In this document: positions 60,301 through 64,000 of the stretch, piece by piece
Layout: each line of letters opens with the position of its first letter
Position numbering within the stretch: the stretch's first letter is position 1
Assembly (NCBI GenBank): GCA_021229015.1
Contig: CM037778.1
Location: 81,044,204-81,108,203 of the forward strand
Origin: Solen grandis
Lineage: Eukaryota > Mollusca > Bivalvia > Adapedonta > Solenidae
DNA: 64,000 bases
Reading direction: 5' to 3'
Program-made: the position numbers and the translations under genes
The notes under the pieces: model-generated
Databases searched by the model: none
The model's input: only the letters and a program-made list of their open reading frames with translations
What the model was told of the DNA's origin: nothing

Positions 60301-63300
60301 CGGGGTGAAACAGGGCGGGCAGGAGGGACTTGTGGTGGTCACCTCCCTCATCAACAAGGTCCCCAATCTGGGAGGTGGGTTTAGCAGGGATGTATGGTCT
60401 GTGTGGGTGTCTGGCATGACTGACGTGTTGGGATAAAATTGTCTTGTCATCATACTTTTGCTTCACAAAGTTTAGTGGGAATGAATAGATATCTCACACA
60501 TTGTCCTGTCCCAAGAAAAATTCAGTATGTATTTATATAATTGAATCAATGTGGTTTAGTGGGGGTATTCATTGCCTACTGTTACAGTTCCAGCCAGTTA
60601 TGAAGTTAAGCTGGTTTGGAATTAATAATAAAAATGGGATCATAACATAAATGTATTCAATGTTAGTAAAAAGGGGATTGTTTCCTTCCTCATGATGATA
60701 ATGATAGCAAGAGCATTGTGTTTTCAATGTCTGAAAAACTAATATCATATTTATTGAAATAATTTTAAATATAGTCTCAGAGGGATTCATATTGCCATGA
60801 AATTATTAAAATATGATTTATTGGATAGTTTAAAATATGATGAATAGTCATCTATGATCCTTTATCTTTTTTTTCTACAAAGAGATACTGGTACCTATAC
60901 AAGGATGAATGTTATATATATCTGTGTACCTTCCAACATGAGAGGTATAAAAAAAAAATGAAACTTGCATTCAATATTAAACAGCTCTGCTTGCAAGTGA
61001 GTCAAGAGCTGATCTGGTTTATAATGATCACTAGTCTTAGTGCCTTGGAAACCAGATTGACTTTTGAAAACCCTTAAGACTTAACATAGTTTTCAGTCTG
61101 AAAAAGTTTCAGTGGTATACTTTGATTAAAATAATATTTTGTAGAGTTAATGTGTTCAATACAGTGTGACTACTAGAGCTTCTCATTTGACCCGGAGGCA
61201 TTGAAAGAGAGACCTTTATATGAAAAAATAAGATAAGACAAATACTAAAAAGCAACAGTTAAGTGTTCTTTGATAAAACTTAGGAGGCATATGACTATAT
61301 ACTGCAGGTCTGTGTAGAACCAGCGAGATATTTGGGGTGTCGGAGTACGTACTGGGCAGGCTGCAGTATATGGAGGACAAGATGTTCCAGTCCCTGAGTG
61401 TCACTGCTCACAAGTGGCTGCCTGTTACTGAGGTAACCATAGTCTGGAATTTCATATGAAAATATAACATGAGTCCATACTGTTAAACTTAATGAAATGA
61501 TTGCTACTAGTCTAAAGGATTTACTTTGTGTGTTTGGGAAATATTTCCTTCTTGACGTTGTCCAAATACATTTTCAAACACTACTATCTCAGAAGTCTCA
61601 ATTTTGTACAGAATTACAGTAAAATTAGAATAATCCAGTATGAAATTCTCAAGTAATCATGAAGCTCAGAAAACCAAGTGTTTTTTCCCTCTTATGCTCA
61701 TCATTATCTACATAATATCTTTAACGTAAAACAGTGTTCATGTAGTGTACCAGGACTTGGAAATAAACCTTGAAAATAGGAACAGTGCCAAGTTAATTGC
61801 TCCATTAAATATCACAGTTCCTGTATCTTCATTTCTAATGGCTTTACATTGCACATTGCTTAAGATGCCATTTTTGGTAGGAAATGATTTTTTATTTAAT
61901 TTTAATTAAACATTGCTAATTAAATTATACCTAAATCTGAATTCAATCTGCATTCCCACCTTAAACTATCTTCTCATAACTTTCTGTTTCCCAGGTCCAT
62001 GAAAGTCGTCTGCCAGAATACCTGCAACAGAAGAGACTTGAGGGTTACACCCTGGTGGGCGTGGAGCAGACAGCAAACAGTGTTTGTCTCACAGACTTCA
62101 CATTTCCTGTCAAAACCCTTCTTCTCCTGGGGTAGGTTATAATCTCTTTTACTTTTATCTCACCTGATTGTGCTCAACTTAGCCTGCAGGGCTCATCCTA
62201 GAGGGCGATTCGGGCAAAGAAGTCGCTCTCGGCTTATAAACTTCGCTCTCTACAAACATCAAAGCGAAATTCACTTCGCCGCCGATTTTCGGCAGCGGTT
62301 TGTTCTCACTTTGATGTTAACAAAAGATTATCGGTCTATTTCGCATTCAGCAGAGCGACGTAGGCGTTACCAATTCAGAAAACAACCAATCAGCGCATTG
62401 GTTTTACCTGTCAGCCTCGATTTCAAATTCACTCATGCATAAGTGCAAAAACATGGAGGGAAGTGTAAACAATCGATAAGCGATAGATAAGAAATGGGAT
62501 GTGATGCCGTGTATATCAGAAACTGACACTAGTTGACAGGAAAGTAACGGGTACACAAATCGACAGGGGGACATTTGTTTATGGTATGCTGATCTTCCTC
62601 ACCGTGTAAAAAGGTTGATCTTCCCCCGAAAAGTTAGCGAGTAGAACCGAAAGTCATCCCCGACTTTTTTTAGTAAATTGCAAATAAGAAATGACAATTA
62701 CTCGGAATATGCATCTTTATAAACCGTGTTTTGTTTGTATTTGGCAGTCTGTCTCAAAATTTAATGTTGTTTACATCATTAGTAATCTGAGCAAACTCAT
62801 GTCGCTTTTTTCATGGTTAAAGGGCGATGTGCCCAAGCCCGGTAGTAAACTTGAAAGTCTCTCTGCATCTCCGTCAAGAAAATTTCAAAAAACAAACTCT
62901 CAAAAGTCATATAATTGGTATGAACAGGACAGTAAGGATATTTGGCACTGCTCTCTGTGTAGATCTGCTAAATTTGATAATGCTTATGCGCGTGGACATG
63001 ATGCTCCAGCAAAAACCACAAACCATGATCGACACGCATCATGTAAGCATTACGAAATGCTTAAAACTTATGGGGGAAAAAAAACTTTTTTTTTTCTATC
63101 TGTTTTTCCTTCGATTTTTTTTTCTTCCTTTTTTTTTTTACATATAAAAATCCTTTCTTTCTTATTTAAAAATCGAGCAATATTTTTTTTTCTTTCTTTC
63201 ATTCTTTTTATAAATTCAATTCTTTCTTTCTTGCATATTCAAAAAACAATTTTTTCTTTTAAAAATCAAGCAACATTTTTTCCTTCTTTCTTTCCTTCTT

Positions 63301-63806
63301 TCTTTCATTCTTTTTATAAATACAATATTCCACATAAAATCTCTCACTTCTCCCGGATGTTTCCCTGCTTCTCCCTCCTCTGAGCTGAGGGAGAAGTCAC
63401 TTCTCCCTTTTCTCGGAGCCTAGGATGAGCCCTGCCTTGTGGTCACCCTGCAACCATTACTGTGTGAAAATTGACTTGATTCATGCAGAACTGAAAAGAA
63501 TTTTATATAATCATGTTATTCAAGAGTCAAGCTTGTTTTCTTGTTATCTATATAGATAAAAGAATTACTTAGTATAATGATTTTAGAAACGTTTTATAAT
63601 TTTTCTTGTAAAATCCTCATTGAAGTGCCTTGTTTTGTTACAGGAATGAGAAGGAAGGGATCCCAGTTGAACTGATAAGTCTGCTGGATGTGTGTGTTGA
63701 GATACCCCAACAGGGGGTCGTTCGGTCCCTCAATGTTCATGTGAGTGGAGCCCTGCTCATCTGGGAATACAGACGTCAGCAACTGGTTAAGACTGTCCAG
63801 CCATGA
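39182..63806 (+). CDS. TARBP1: TARBP1, 3' portion (22 exons): tRNA G18 2'-O-methyltransferase
   Basis: Spliced span of the gene; exons are listed separately. TARBP1 is the animal counterpart of yeast Trm3, a SPOUT enzyme that uses S-adenosylmethionine to methylate the ribose of G18 in the D-loop of some tRNAs. The 22 exons total 3,281 nt and keep one frame through every junction, giving about 1,092 residues of a protein that is about 1,600 long in vertebrates. Residues 1-800 here are helical HEAT/ARM-like repeats. The last 170 carry the SPOUT knot: [14 protein letters not shown] (motif 1, catalytic Arg), LLLLG|NEKEGIP (motif 2) and [20 protein letters not shown] (motif 3). All motif residues are intact, so the gene looks functional. 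The 5' exons are missing, probably in the gap at 36339. Confidence 0.93.
39987..40083 (+). CDS. TARBP1: TARBP1 exon ([11 protein letters not shown])
   Basis: Between TTTCAACAG and GATCGG|GTGAGT, 97 nt. [20 protein letters not shown] then [12 protein letters not shown], matching the vertebrate ...LLRGAAQCYLLQTAMNLLD pattern. Enters in phase 2 and leaves in phase 0. Confidence 0.85.
40084..40655. other. TARBP1 intron, nothing firm
   Basis: AT-rich intron with a short (GTCT)n stretch near 40225 that may be a decayed interspersed repeat. No exon. Confidence 0.4.
40656..41324 (+). mobile_element. HINE-like element, family H1, in a TARBP1 intron
   Basis: Tip TAGCTAACCTGAGCGCGAAG, GTCTGTCGTGCGTCGTCAAC, then units of about 130-190 bp with AAACGACATCTCCT and ACCAAGATGGCCGCCAGA. 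The end is ATTCAGGTGAGTGGTTTAGG, GCCATCATGGCCC and TCTTTTT. It lies in the same orientation as the gene. Confidence 0.8.
41462..41579 (+). CDS. TARBP1: TARBP1 exon ([13 protein letters not shown])
   Basis: Between GAATGGCAG and CACCG|GTTAGT, 118 nt. [20 protein letters not shown] then [19 protein letters not shown]. The RQEESL.RGT.LW signature is strongly conserved with vertebrate TARBP1. Phase 0 in, phase 1 out. Confidence 0.93.
41779..42722. mobile_element. 0.93-kb TIR element with ATAAAG duplication
   Basis: Ends CTGGGGACAAGCTAG and, reversed, CAGGGGTGAAGCTAG, with ATAAAG directly outside both (41779-41784 and 42717-42722); element 41785-42716. Near its right end is CACTTCTCCC...GGGAGAAGTG, a motif also found near the right end of the hAT-like element at 62186-63437. 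Its left end (GGGAGCGACTAGG) resembles that element's AGAGGGCGATTCGGG. No ORF. Confidence 0.6.
42929..43009 (+). CDS. TARBP1: TARBP1 exon ([13 protein letters not shown])
   Basis: 81 nt between CCTAGAG and GCAG|GTAAGA. The nearer AG at 42925-42926 gives an in-frame stop, so the acceptor is AGAG|GATACC. Reads [20 protein letters not shown] then YLQATA. Phase 1 in and out. Confidence 0.85.
43395..43637 (+). CDS. TARBP1: TARBP1 exon (243 nt)
   Basis: Between CACACACAG and AAAAG|GTAAGA. Contains [20 protein letters not shown] and [20 protein letters not shown]. The latter lines up with vertebrate STNAYMPLLKTDRCLQLL. Phase 1 in and out. Confidence 0.92.
43904..44013 (+). CDS. TARBP1: TARBP1 exon (110 nt)
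   Basis: Between TAATCACAG and [32 protein letters not shown] then [16 protein letters not shown], helical. Phase 1 in, phase 0 out. Confidence 0.88.
44014..44855. other. TARBP1 intron, no recognised content
   Basis: AT-rich single-copy-looking intron. I see no repeat termini or extra exon. Confidence 0.5.
44856..44993 (+). CDS. TARBP1: TARBP1 exon (138 nt)
   Basis: Between TGTCATTAG and [32 protein letters not shown] then [20 protein letters not shown]. Exactly 46 codons, phase 0 both sides. Confidence 0.88.
45193..45383 (+). CDS. TARBP1: TARBP1 exon (191 nt)
   Basis: Between CATTTCAG and [31 protein letters not shown] then [15 protein letters not shown]. The donor is set by phase: only AG|GTTGGT lets the next exon stay open (S-VSHQEWGK). 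Confidence 0.85.
45500..45722 (+). repeat. SINE-like repeat (family C), 5' truncated
   Basis: Shares ATAATACTGC, GGCAGCACTAT, GTCTCCAAATGACTGAAAT and upstream segments with the copy at 48173-48445. It lies in a TARBP1 intron and carries no tRNA head. Confidence 0.55.
46080..46281 (+). CDS. TARBP1: TARBP1 exon (202 nt)
   Basis: Between GTTTTATAG and [32 protein letters not shown], where WGKI...Y...QW is shared with vertebrate TARBP1 (QGWGKIVAQYIHDQW, from memory). Phase 2 in, phase 0 out. Confidence 0.93.
46282..47062. other. TARBP1 intron, nothing firm
   Basis: Unremarkable intron with a short direct repeat GTCCAGTCCT at 46352. No repeat family recognised. Confidence 0.4.
47063..47254 (+). 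CDS. TARBP1: TARBP1 exon (192 nt)
   Basis: Between CCTTCCACAG and AGAATG|GTAGGT, 64 codons, phase 0 both sides. [20 protein letters not shown] then [15 protein letters not shown]. Confidence 0.9.
47255..47870. other. TARBP1 intron with a weak tRNA-like segment
   Basis: The segment 47452-47500 read on the minus strand contains GAAGGTTGTGGGTTCAATCT, a B-box-like motif, but no convincing A box. Probably a SINE fragment. Confidence 0.35.
47871..48043 (+). CDS. TARBP1: TARBP1 exon (173 nt)
   Basis: Between TCATTACAG and [31 protein letters not shown] then [19 protein letters not shown]. Phase 0 in, phase 2 out. Confidence 0.9.
48173..48445 (+). repeat. SINE family C with tRNA-like head
   Basis: A-box-like CTGAGTGGTTAGAGTGTCC and B-box-like TTGGTTTGATCCCCAGCC in tRNA spacing, then the body shared with 45500-45722 and the end TCTCCAAATGACTGAAATGC. 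Not an intact tRNA. Confidence 0.6.
48514..48585 (+). CDS. TARBP1: TARBP1 exon (72 nt)
   Basis: Between TTTCATTCAG and [31 protein letters not shown]. Phase 2 on both sides. Confidence 0.87.
48895..49090 (+). repeat. SINE family A fragment, 5' truncated
   Basis: Begins at AGGAAGCCTTCCAGCTGGCT and keeps CTCTGTGCACATGGGG and CTCCACCTACAATTATCTGG, with an internal partial duplication (GGTCTTTCTCCACC, 49019). Head lost. Confidence 0.65.
49268..49496 (+). CDS. TARBP1: TARBP1 exon (229 nt)
   Basis: Between TAATTTACAG and ACCAAG|GTAACC. Ends [20 protein letters not shown], matching the vertebrate [20 protein letters not shown] block (from memory). Phase 2 in, phase 0 out. Confidence 0.94.
49562..50325. 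mobile_element. Pogo/Tigger-like element, 760 bp, TA flanks
   Basis: Left end CAGTAGAAACTCGCCAAACT and right end (reversed) CTGTAGAACCTCGATAAACT, each next to TA (49562-49563 and 50324-50325). The GTAGAACCTCGAT.A terminus is typical of pogo/Tigger transposons. No transposase ORF, so a non-autonomous copy in a TARBP1 intron. Confidence 0.75.
50443..50600 (+). repeat. SINE family A fragment, 5' truncated
   Basis: AGCTGGCTTGCAATAGGTTG, CCTCTGTGCACTTTGG, CTTCCTCCATTTTTAATTTG and CAGCAACCATTAACTCCAGC correspond in order to the family A body and tail. Confidence 0.65.
50666..50815 (+). CDS. TARBP1: TARBP1 exon (150 nt)
   Basis: Between ATGTTGTAG and AGGAAG|GTTTGT, 50 codons, phase 0 both sides. 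[20 protein letters not shown] then [20 protein letters not shown], matching vertebrate [20 protein letters not shown] in position. Confidence 0.93.
50878..51320 (+). repeat. Decayed interspersed repeat with tandem units
   Basis: Opens ATACTCCCCTGCAACAAAGT, then a (GTCTGTGTGTCC) stretch and units with TTACACATTGTAGAT and CTATAGCAGG...TTTTCCC. Layout as in other HINE-type interiors, but no termini found. Confidence 0.45.
51321..51754. other. TARBP1 intron with a tRNA-like fragment
   Basis: 51337-51402 on the minus strand reads like a partial tRNA (GCAGGTTCAATTCCTGCTCA B-box region). It is not an intact gene. The remainder is plain intron. Confidence 0.4.
51755..51838 (+). CDS. TARBP1: TARBP1 exon (84 nt)
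   Basis: Between TGTGTTGCAG and CAACAG|GTCAGT, 28 codons, phase 0. [20 protein letters not shown], a helical repeat segment. Confidence 0.87.
51960..52795 (+). repeat. About 150-bp tandem repeat block, HINE-type interior
   Basis: Opens ATACCCTCAGATACGCAGTA TATGTGGGGTAT with (GTCC/GTCT) words, then about four or five units with CTAGTTGAACATATTGTTGG, CATCATGAC and TATGAGTTATTGCCCTTTG. It runs directly into the H1 element at 52796. Confidence 0.6.
52796..53315 (+). mobile_element. HINE-like element, family H1, decayed
   Basis: TAAGCTCACCATAACACAAA with partner CTTAAGTGAGC, GTTGTCATGTGTTGTCCATC, then about one and a half units (GGTTGCCATGGCAA). The end is CTCTGGTGAGCTTTCTAGGG, CCAAATGGCTCCCTTG|TTT. 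Confidence 0.75.
53407..53647 (+). mobile_element. TTAA MITE copy 3, long hairpin intact
   Basis: 241 bp bounded by TTAA and CCCTTTCCCTCATA repeats. The internal stem runs from 53447 to 53513 (arms GCGAACAGCATAAAACC... and complement, one mismatch near AGATCAG/CTGATCA). Confidence 0.9.
54087..54274 (+). CDS. TARBP1: TARBP1 exon (188 nt)
   Basis: Between TGTTGGCAG and [31 protein letters not shown] then ARATLVRLW-like ([15 protein letters not shown]), matching vertebrate [20 protein letters not shown] then ALKKLWTVCK. Phase 0 in, phase 2 out. Confidence 0.95.
54317..54558 (-). mobile_element. TTAA MITE copy 4, flanked by a 39-bp duplication
   Basis: Minus-strand copy, 242 bp, full internal hairpin. 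Directly outside both ends is nearly the same 39-bp sequence (TTAATCTCTGACATGAAAA... AATAAGTATTAA; 54282-54320 and 54555-54593). Much longer than the expected 4-bp TTAA duplication. It starts 43 bases after the donor of the preceding exon. Confidence 0.9.
54775..55047 (+). mobile_element. H3 HINE 3' portion, copy a
   Basis: Units with GGTTGAGGTTTTGCATGTAA; end AAAATAGTCAAGCTTGCTGT, CTTTTGGACAGCTTG|TTTT. 5' tip weak or lost (GGCTATTCTACTGACC). Confidence 0.65.
55048..55445 (+). mobile_element. H3 HINE 3' portion, copy b, in tandem
   Basis: Follows copy a directly and ends AAAATAGTCAGGCTTGCTGT, CTTACAGACAACTCTTG|TTTT. The two adjacent 3' ends mean either two insertions at one site or a duplicated terminus. 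Confidence 0.65.
55640..55721 (+). CDS. TARBP1: TARBP1 exon (82 nt)
   Basis: Between TATTTCTAG and [32 protein letters not shown], matching vertebrate [20 protein letters not shown] in place. Phase 2 in, phase 0 out. Confidence 0.9.
55797..56355. repeat. 40-bp minisatellite, about 14 copies
   Basis: Period of exactly 40 (ACATGTGAATACAAACTATA plus GATCTGGTCTCTAATGAGTT), with BglII sites (AGATCT) at each step. The first and last units are the most diverged. Lies in a TARBP1 intron 75 bases after an exon. Confidence 0.95.
56382..58158. mobile_element. 1.8-kb hAT-like TIR element with nested H4 HINE
   Basis: Ends CAGGGTTCGGCATTAA and (reversed) CAGGGTTCGACATTAA. Subterminal palindromes ACACGACCGACTGGTCGTGT (about 56457-56476) and GGACCACTGGTCC (58115-58127). 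CAGGG ends suggest the hAT superfamily. No clean target duplication and no transposase ORF. Confidence 0.65.
57033..57810 (+). mobile_element. HINE-like element, family H4 (TAGTCCCCTACCGG termini)
   Basis: 5' tip TAGTCCCCTACCGGTGTTCA with palindrome CCGGTGTTCACACCGG and (GTCCGTCT)n. About four units of 150-159 bp at 57124, 57283, 57434 and 57586 (GGATCCCGCGATAAC). The end has the inverted tip CCGGTAGGGGACT, hairpin GTGTTGCATACAACAC and CAGTTACTTG|TTTT. Fourth family with the same plan. Confidence 0.85.
58360..58534 (+). CDS. TARBP1: TARBP1 exon (175 nt)
   Basis: Between TTTTGACAG and [31 protein letters not shown], matching vertebrate [20 protein letters not shown], then a linker. Phase 0 in, phase 1 out. 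Confidence 0.95.
58616..59693. mobile_element. 1.06-kb hAT-like element with 7-bp TSD
   Basis: Ends CAGGGTTGCATTTAGAT and (reversed) CAAGGTTGCATCTAGAG. The direct repeat TTACATG lies at 58616-58622 and 59687-59693; element 58623-59686. Contains a decayed H1-type 3' end (58815-58974, TTCAGGTGAGCCATTTAGGG, CCATCTTG). No transposase ORF. Confidence 0.75.
59694..60179. other. TARBP1 intron, nothing recognised
   Basis: AT-rich intron ending in TGCTGCTGCAG, the acceptor of the next exon. Confidence 0.5.
60180..60374 (+). CDS. TARBP1: TARBP1 exon with SPOUT motif 1, first half
   Basis: Between GCTGCTGCAG and GGGAG|GTGGGT. An acidic linker ([15 protein letters not shown]) is followed by [11 protein letters not shown], then [17 protein letters not shown], the strand and N-x-G turn that begin SPOUT motif 1. 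Phase 1 in and out. Confidence 0.95.
60375..61307. other. TARBP1 intron, nothing recognised
   Basis: AT-rich intron without visible repeat termini. Confidence 0.5.
61308..61432 (+). CDS. TARBP1: TARBP1 exon with the catalytic Arg of motif 1
   Basis: Between TACTGCAG and [32 protein letters not shown] then [13 protein letters not shown]. The Arg in LCRTSEIFG is the motif 1 arginine of SpoU/TrmH enzymes. Phase 1 in, phase 0 out. Confidence 0.96.
61433..61994. other. TARBP1 intron, nothing recognised
   Basis: AT-rich intron without a recognised repeat. Confidence 0.5.
61995..62131 (+). CDS. TARBP1: TARBP1 exon leading into SPOUT motif 2
   Basis: Between GTTTCCCAG and [31 protein letters not shown] then TANSVCL and KTLLLLG; motif 2 is completed by the next exon. 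Phase 0 in, phase 2 out. Confidence 0.96.
62186..63437 (+). mobile_element. 1.25-kb hAT-like element carrying a BED-type finger ORF
   Basis: Ends GCAGGGCTCATCCTAG and (reversed) GCAGGGCTCATCCTAGG. Subterminal CGATTCGGGCAAAGAAGTCG. A zinc-finger ORF lies on the plus strand. The right third is a T-rich low-complexity tract (63085-63330) followed by GGGAGAAGTCACTTCTCCC. No hAT dimerisation domain remains. Confidence 0.75.
62799..63090 (+). pseudogene. Truncated hAT-type transposase N-terminus (zinc finger)
   Basis: In the open frame 62691-63383, a start at 62799 gives [10 protein letters not shown]..., then [20 protein letters not shown] and [17 protein letters not shown]. The Cys-X2-Cys ... 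His-X5-His layout with a Trp before the first Cys is the finger at the N-terminus of ZNF862-like and other hAT-derived proteins. After GGKK the frame runs into T-rich low complexity, so only about 95 residues are meaningful. Confidence 0.6.
63644..63806 (+). CDS. TARBP1: TARBP1 last exon (SPOUT motifs 2 and 3, stop)
   Basis: Acceptor [31 protein letters not shown] completes motif 2. [20 protein letters not shown] is motif 3, the knot loop that binds S-adenosylmethionine. It ends [13 protein letters not shown] and TGA at 63804-63806. Near-identical in layout to vertebrate TARBP1. Confidence 0.97.
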
Positions 63807-64000
63807 CCCAAACTGCTGTCTCTCATACAGTTAAAAATGCATGGACCAGTCAGTCTGTATTGAGCTGCCAGCTTTAAGATTCTCATACTGACATCATCAC
63901 TTCTTCATGTCATTGACTTCTGTTTAACTTCCTGTAATTTGACTGCTCAACTCTGAGAAGTGCTGGCATGTGTCTAAAAATTAAAATTACATCCCTATCG
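63807..64000 (+). promoter_or_regulatory. TARBP1: TARBP1 3' UTR with candidate poly(A) signal
   Basis: Sequence after the stop codon. An ATTAAA hexamer at 63980-63985 is the best poly(A) signal candidate; a cleavage site would lie at or beyond the window edge. Confidence 0.5.

Larger units (their letters stand above)
62160..63480 (+). mobile_element. Decayed H1 HINE split by a hAT-like element
   Basis: TCTCACCTGATTGTGCTCAA before 62186 and CTTGTGGTCACCCTGCAACC after 63437 read together as the H1 5' tip and following stretch. The hAT-like element therefore inserted into an old H1 copy. The H1 3' end is not visible. Confidence 0.45.

Noticed and set aside
60182..60466. Minus-strand ORF of 94 codons
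   Set aside because: Antisense shadow of a strongly supported TARBP1 exon.
1..64000. CRISPR array or bacterial-type system
   Set aside because: Tandem repeats here have no unique spacers, and the genes are spliced metazoan genes; no prokaryotic gene organisation is present.

Overview
The window looks like AT-rich nuclear DNA from a bivalve mollusc. That is an inference from two things: spliced, metazoan-type genes, and a dense load of interspersed repeats of kinds known from clams and mussels. A heterodont such as a dreissenid or venerid would fit, but the species cannot be read from the sequence. There are no bacterial-type genes, CRISPR arrays or intact rRNA or tRNA genes. No ORF longer than about 230 codons exists, because the genes are split into short exons.

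Two protein genes lie head to tail on the + strand. The first is the 5' part of COMMD7: a CRE/ETS-type promoter near 11.1 kb, then exons at 11119-11208, 18631-18684 and 23480-23582. The second is the 3' two thirds of TARBP1, a SPOUT-family tRNA 2'-O-methyltransferase. Its 22 exons run from 39182 to the stop codon at 63806, keep one open frame across every junction, and encode about 1,092 residues. The end of COMMD7 and the first several hundred codons of TARBP1 are both absent. A 100-N scaffold gap (36339-36438) lies between the two genes and probably hides them. A good-looking exon on the minus strand (37098-37203), just after the gap, belongs to neither gene.

Everything else is mostly repeats. 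1-2235 is a 43-bp minisatellite. 2.6-11 kb holds Helentron-like (HINE) elements, a 163-bp array and a 2.7-kb element whose ends are built of a repeated short motif. 11.5-14 kb is a MULE-like element that keeps a zinc-finger exon. 14.8-24.9 kb carries a LINE 3' end, nested HINEs and SINEs, and a TTAA MITE. 25-30.3 kb is one TA-flanked inverted-repeat element invaded by two adjacent HINEs and a SINE. 30.5-36.3 kb is more HINEs and a fold-back structure. TARBP1 introns hold HINEs, hAT-like, pogo-like and TTAA elements, SINE pieces and a 40-bp minisatellite.

The most interesting pattern is architectural. At least four repeat families with unrelated sequences share one plan: a TAG- or TAAG-type 5' tip beside T residues, an internal tandem array of about 145-320 bp units, an internal inverted copy of the 5' tip near the 3' end, a short hairpin, and a terminal CTTG followed by T. 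This matches non-autonomous Helentrons (HINE/DINE-1-like). Within one family the same ends enclose several different arrays, as if the termini repeatedly captured new satellite cargo.
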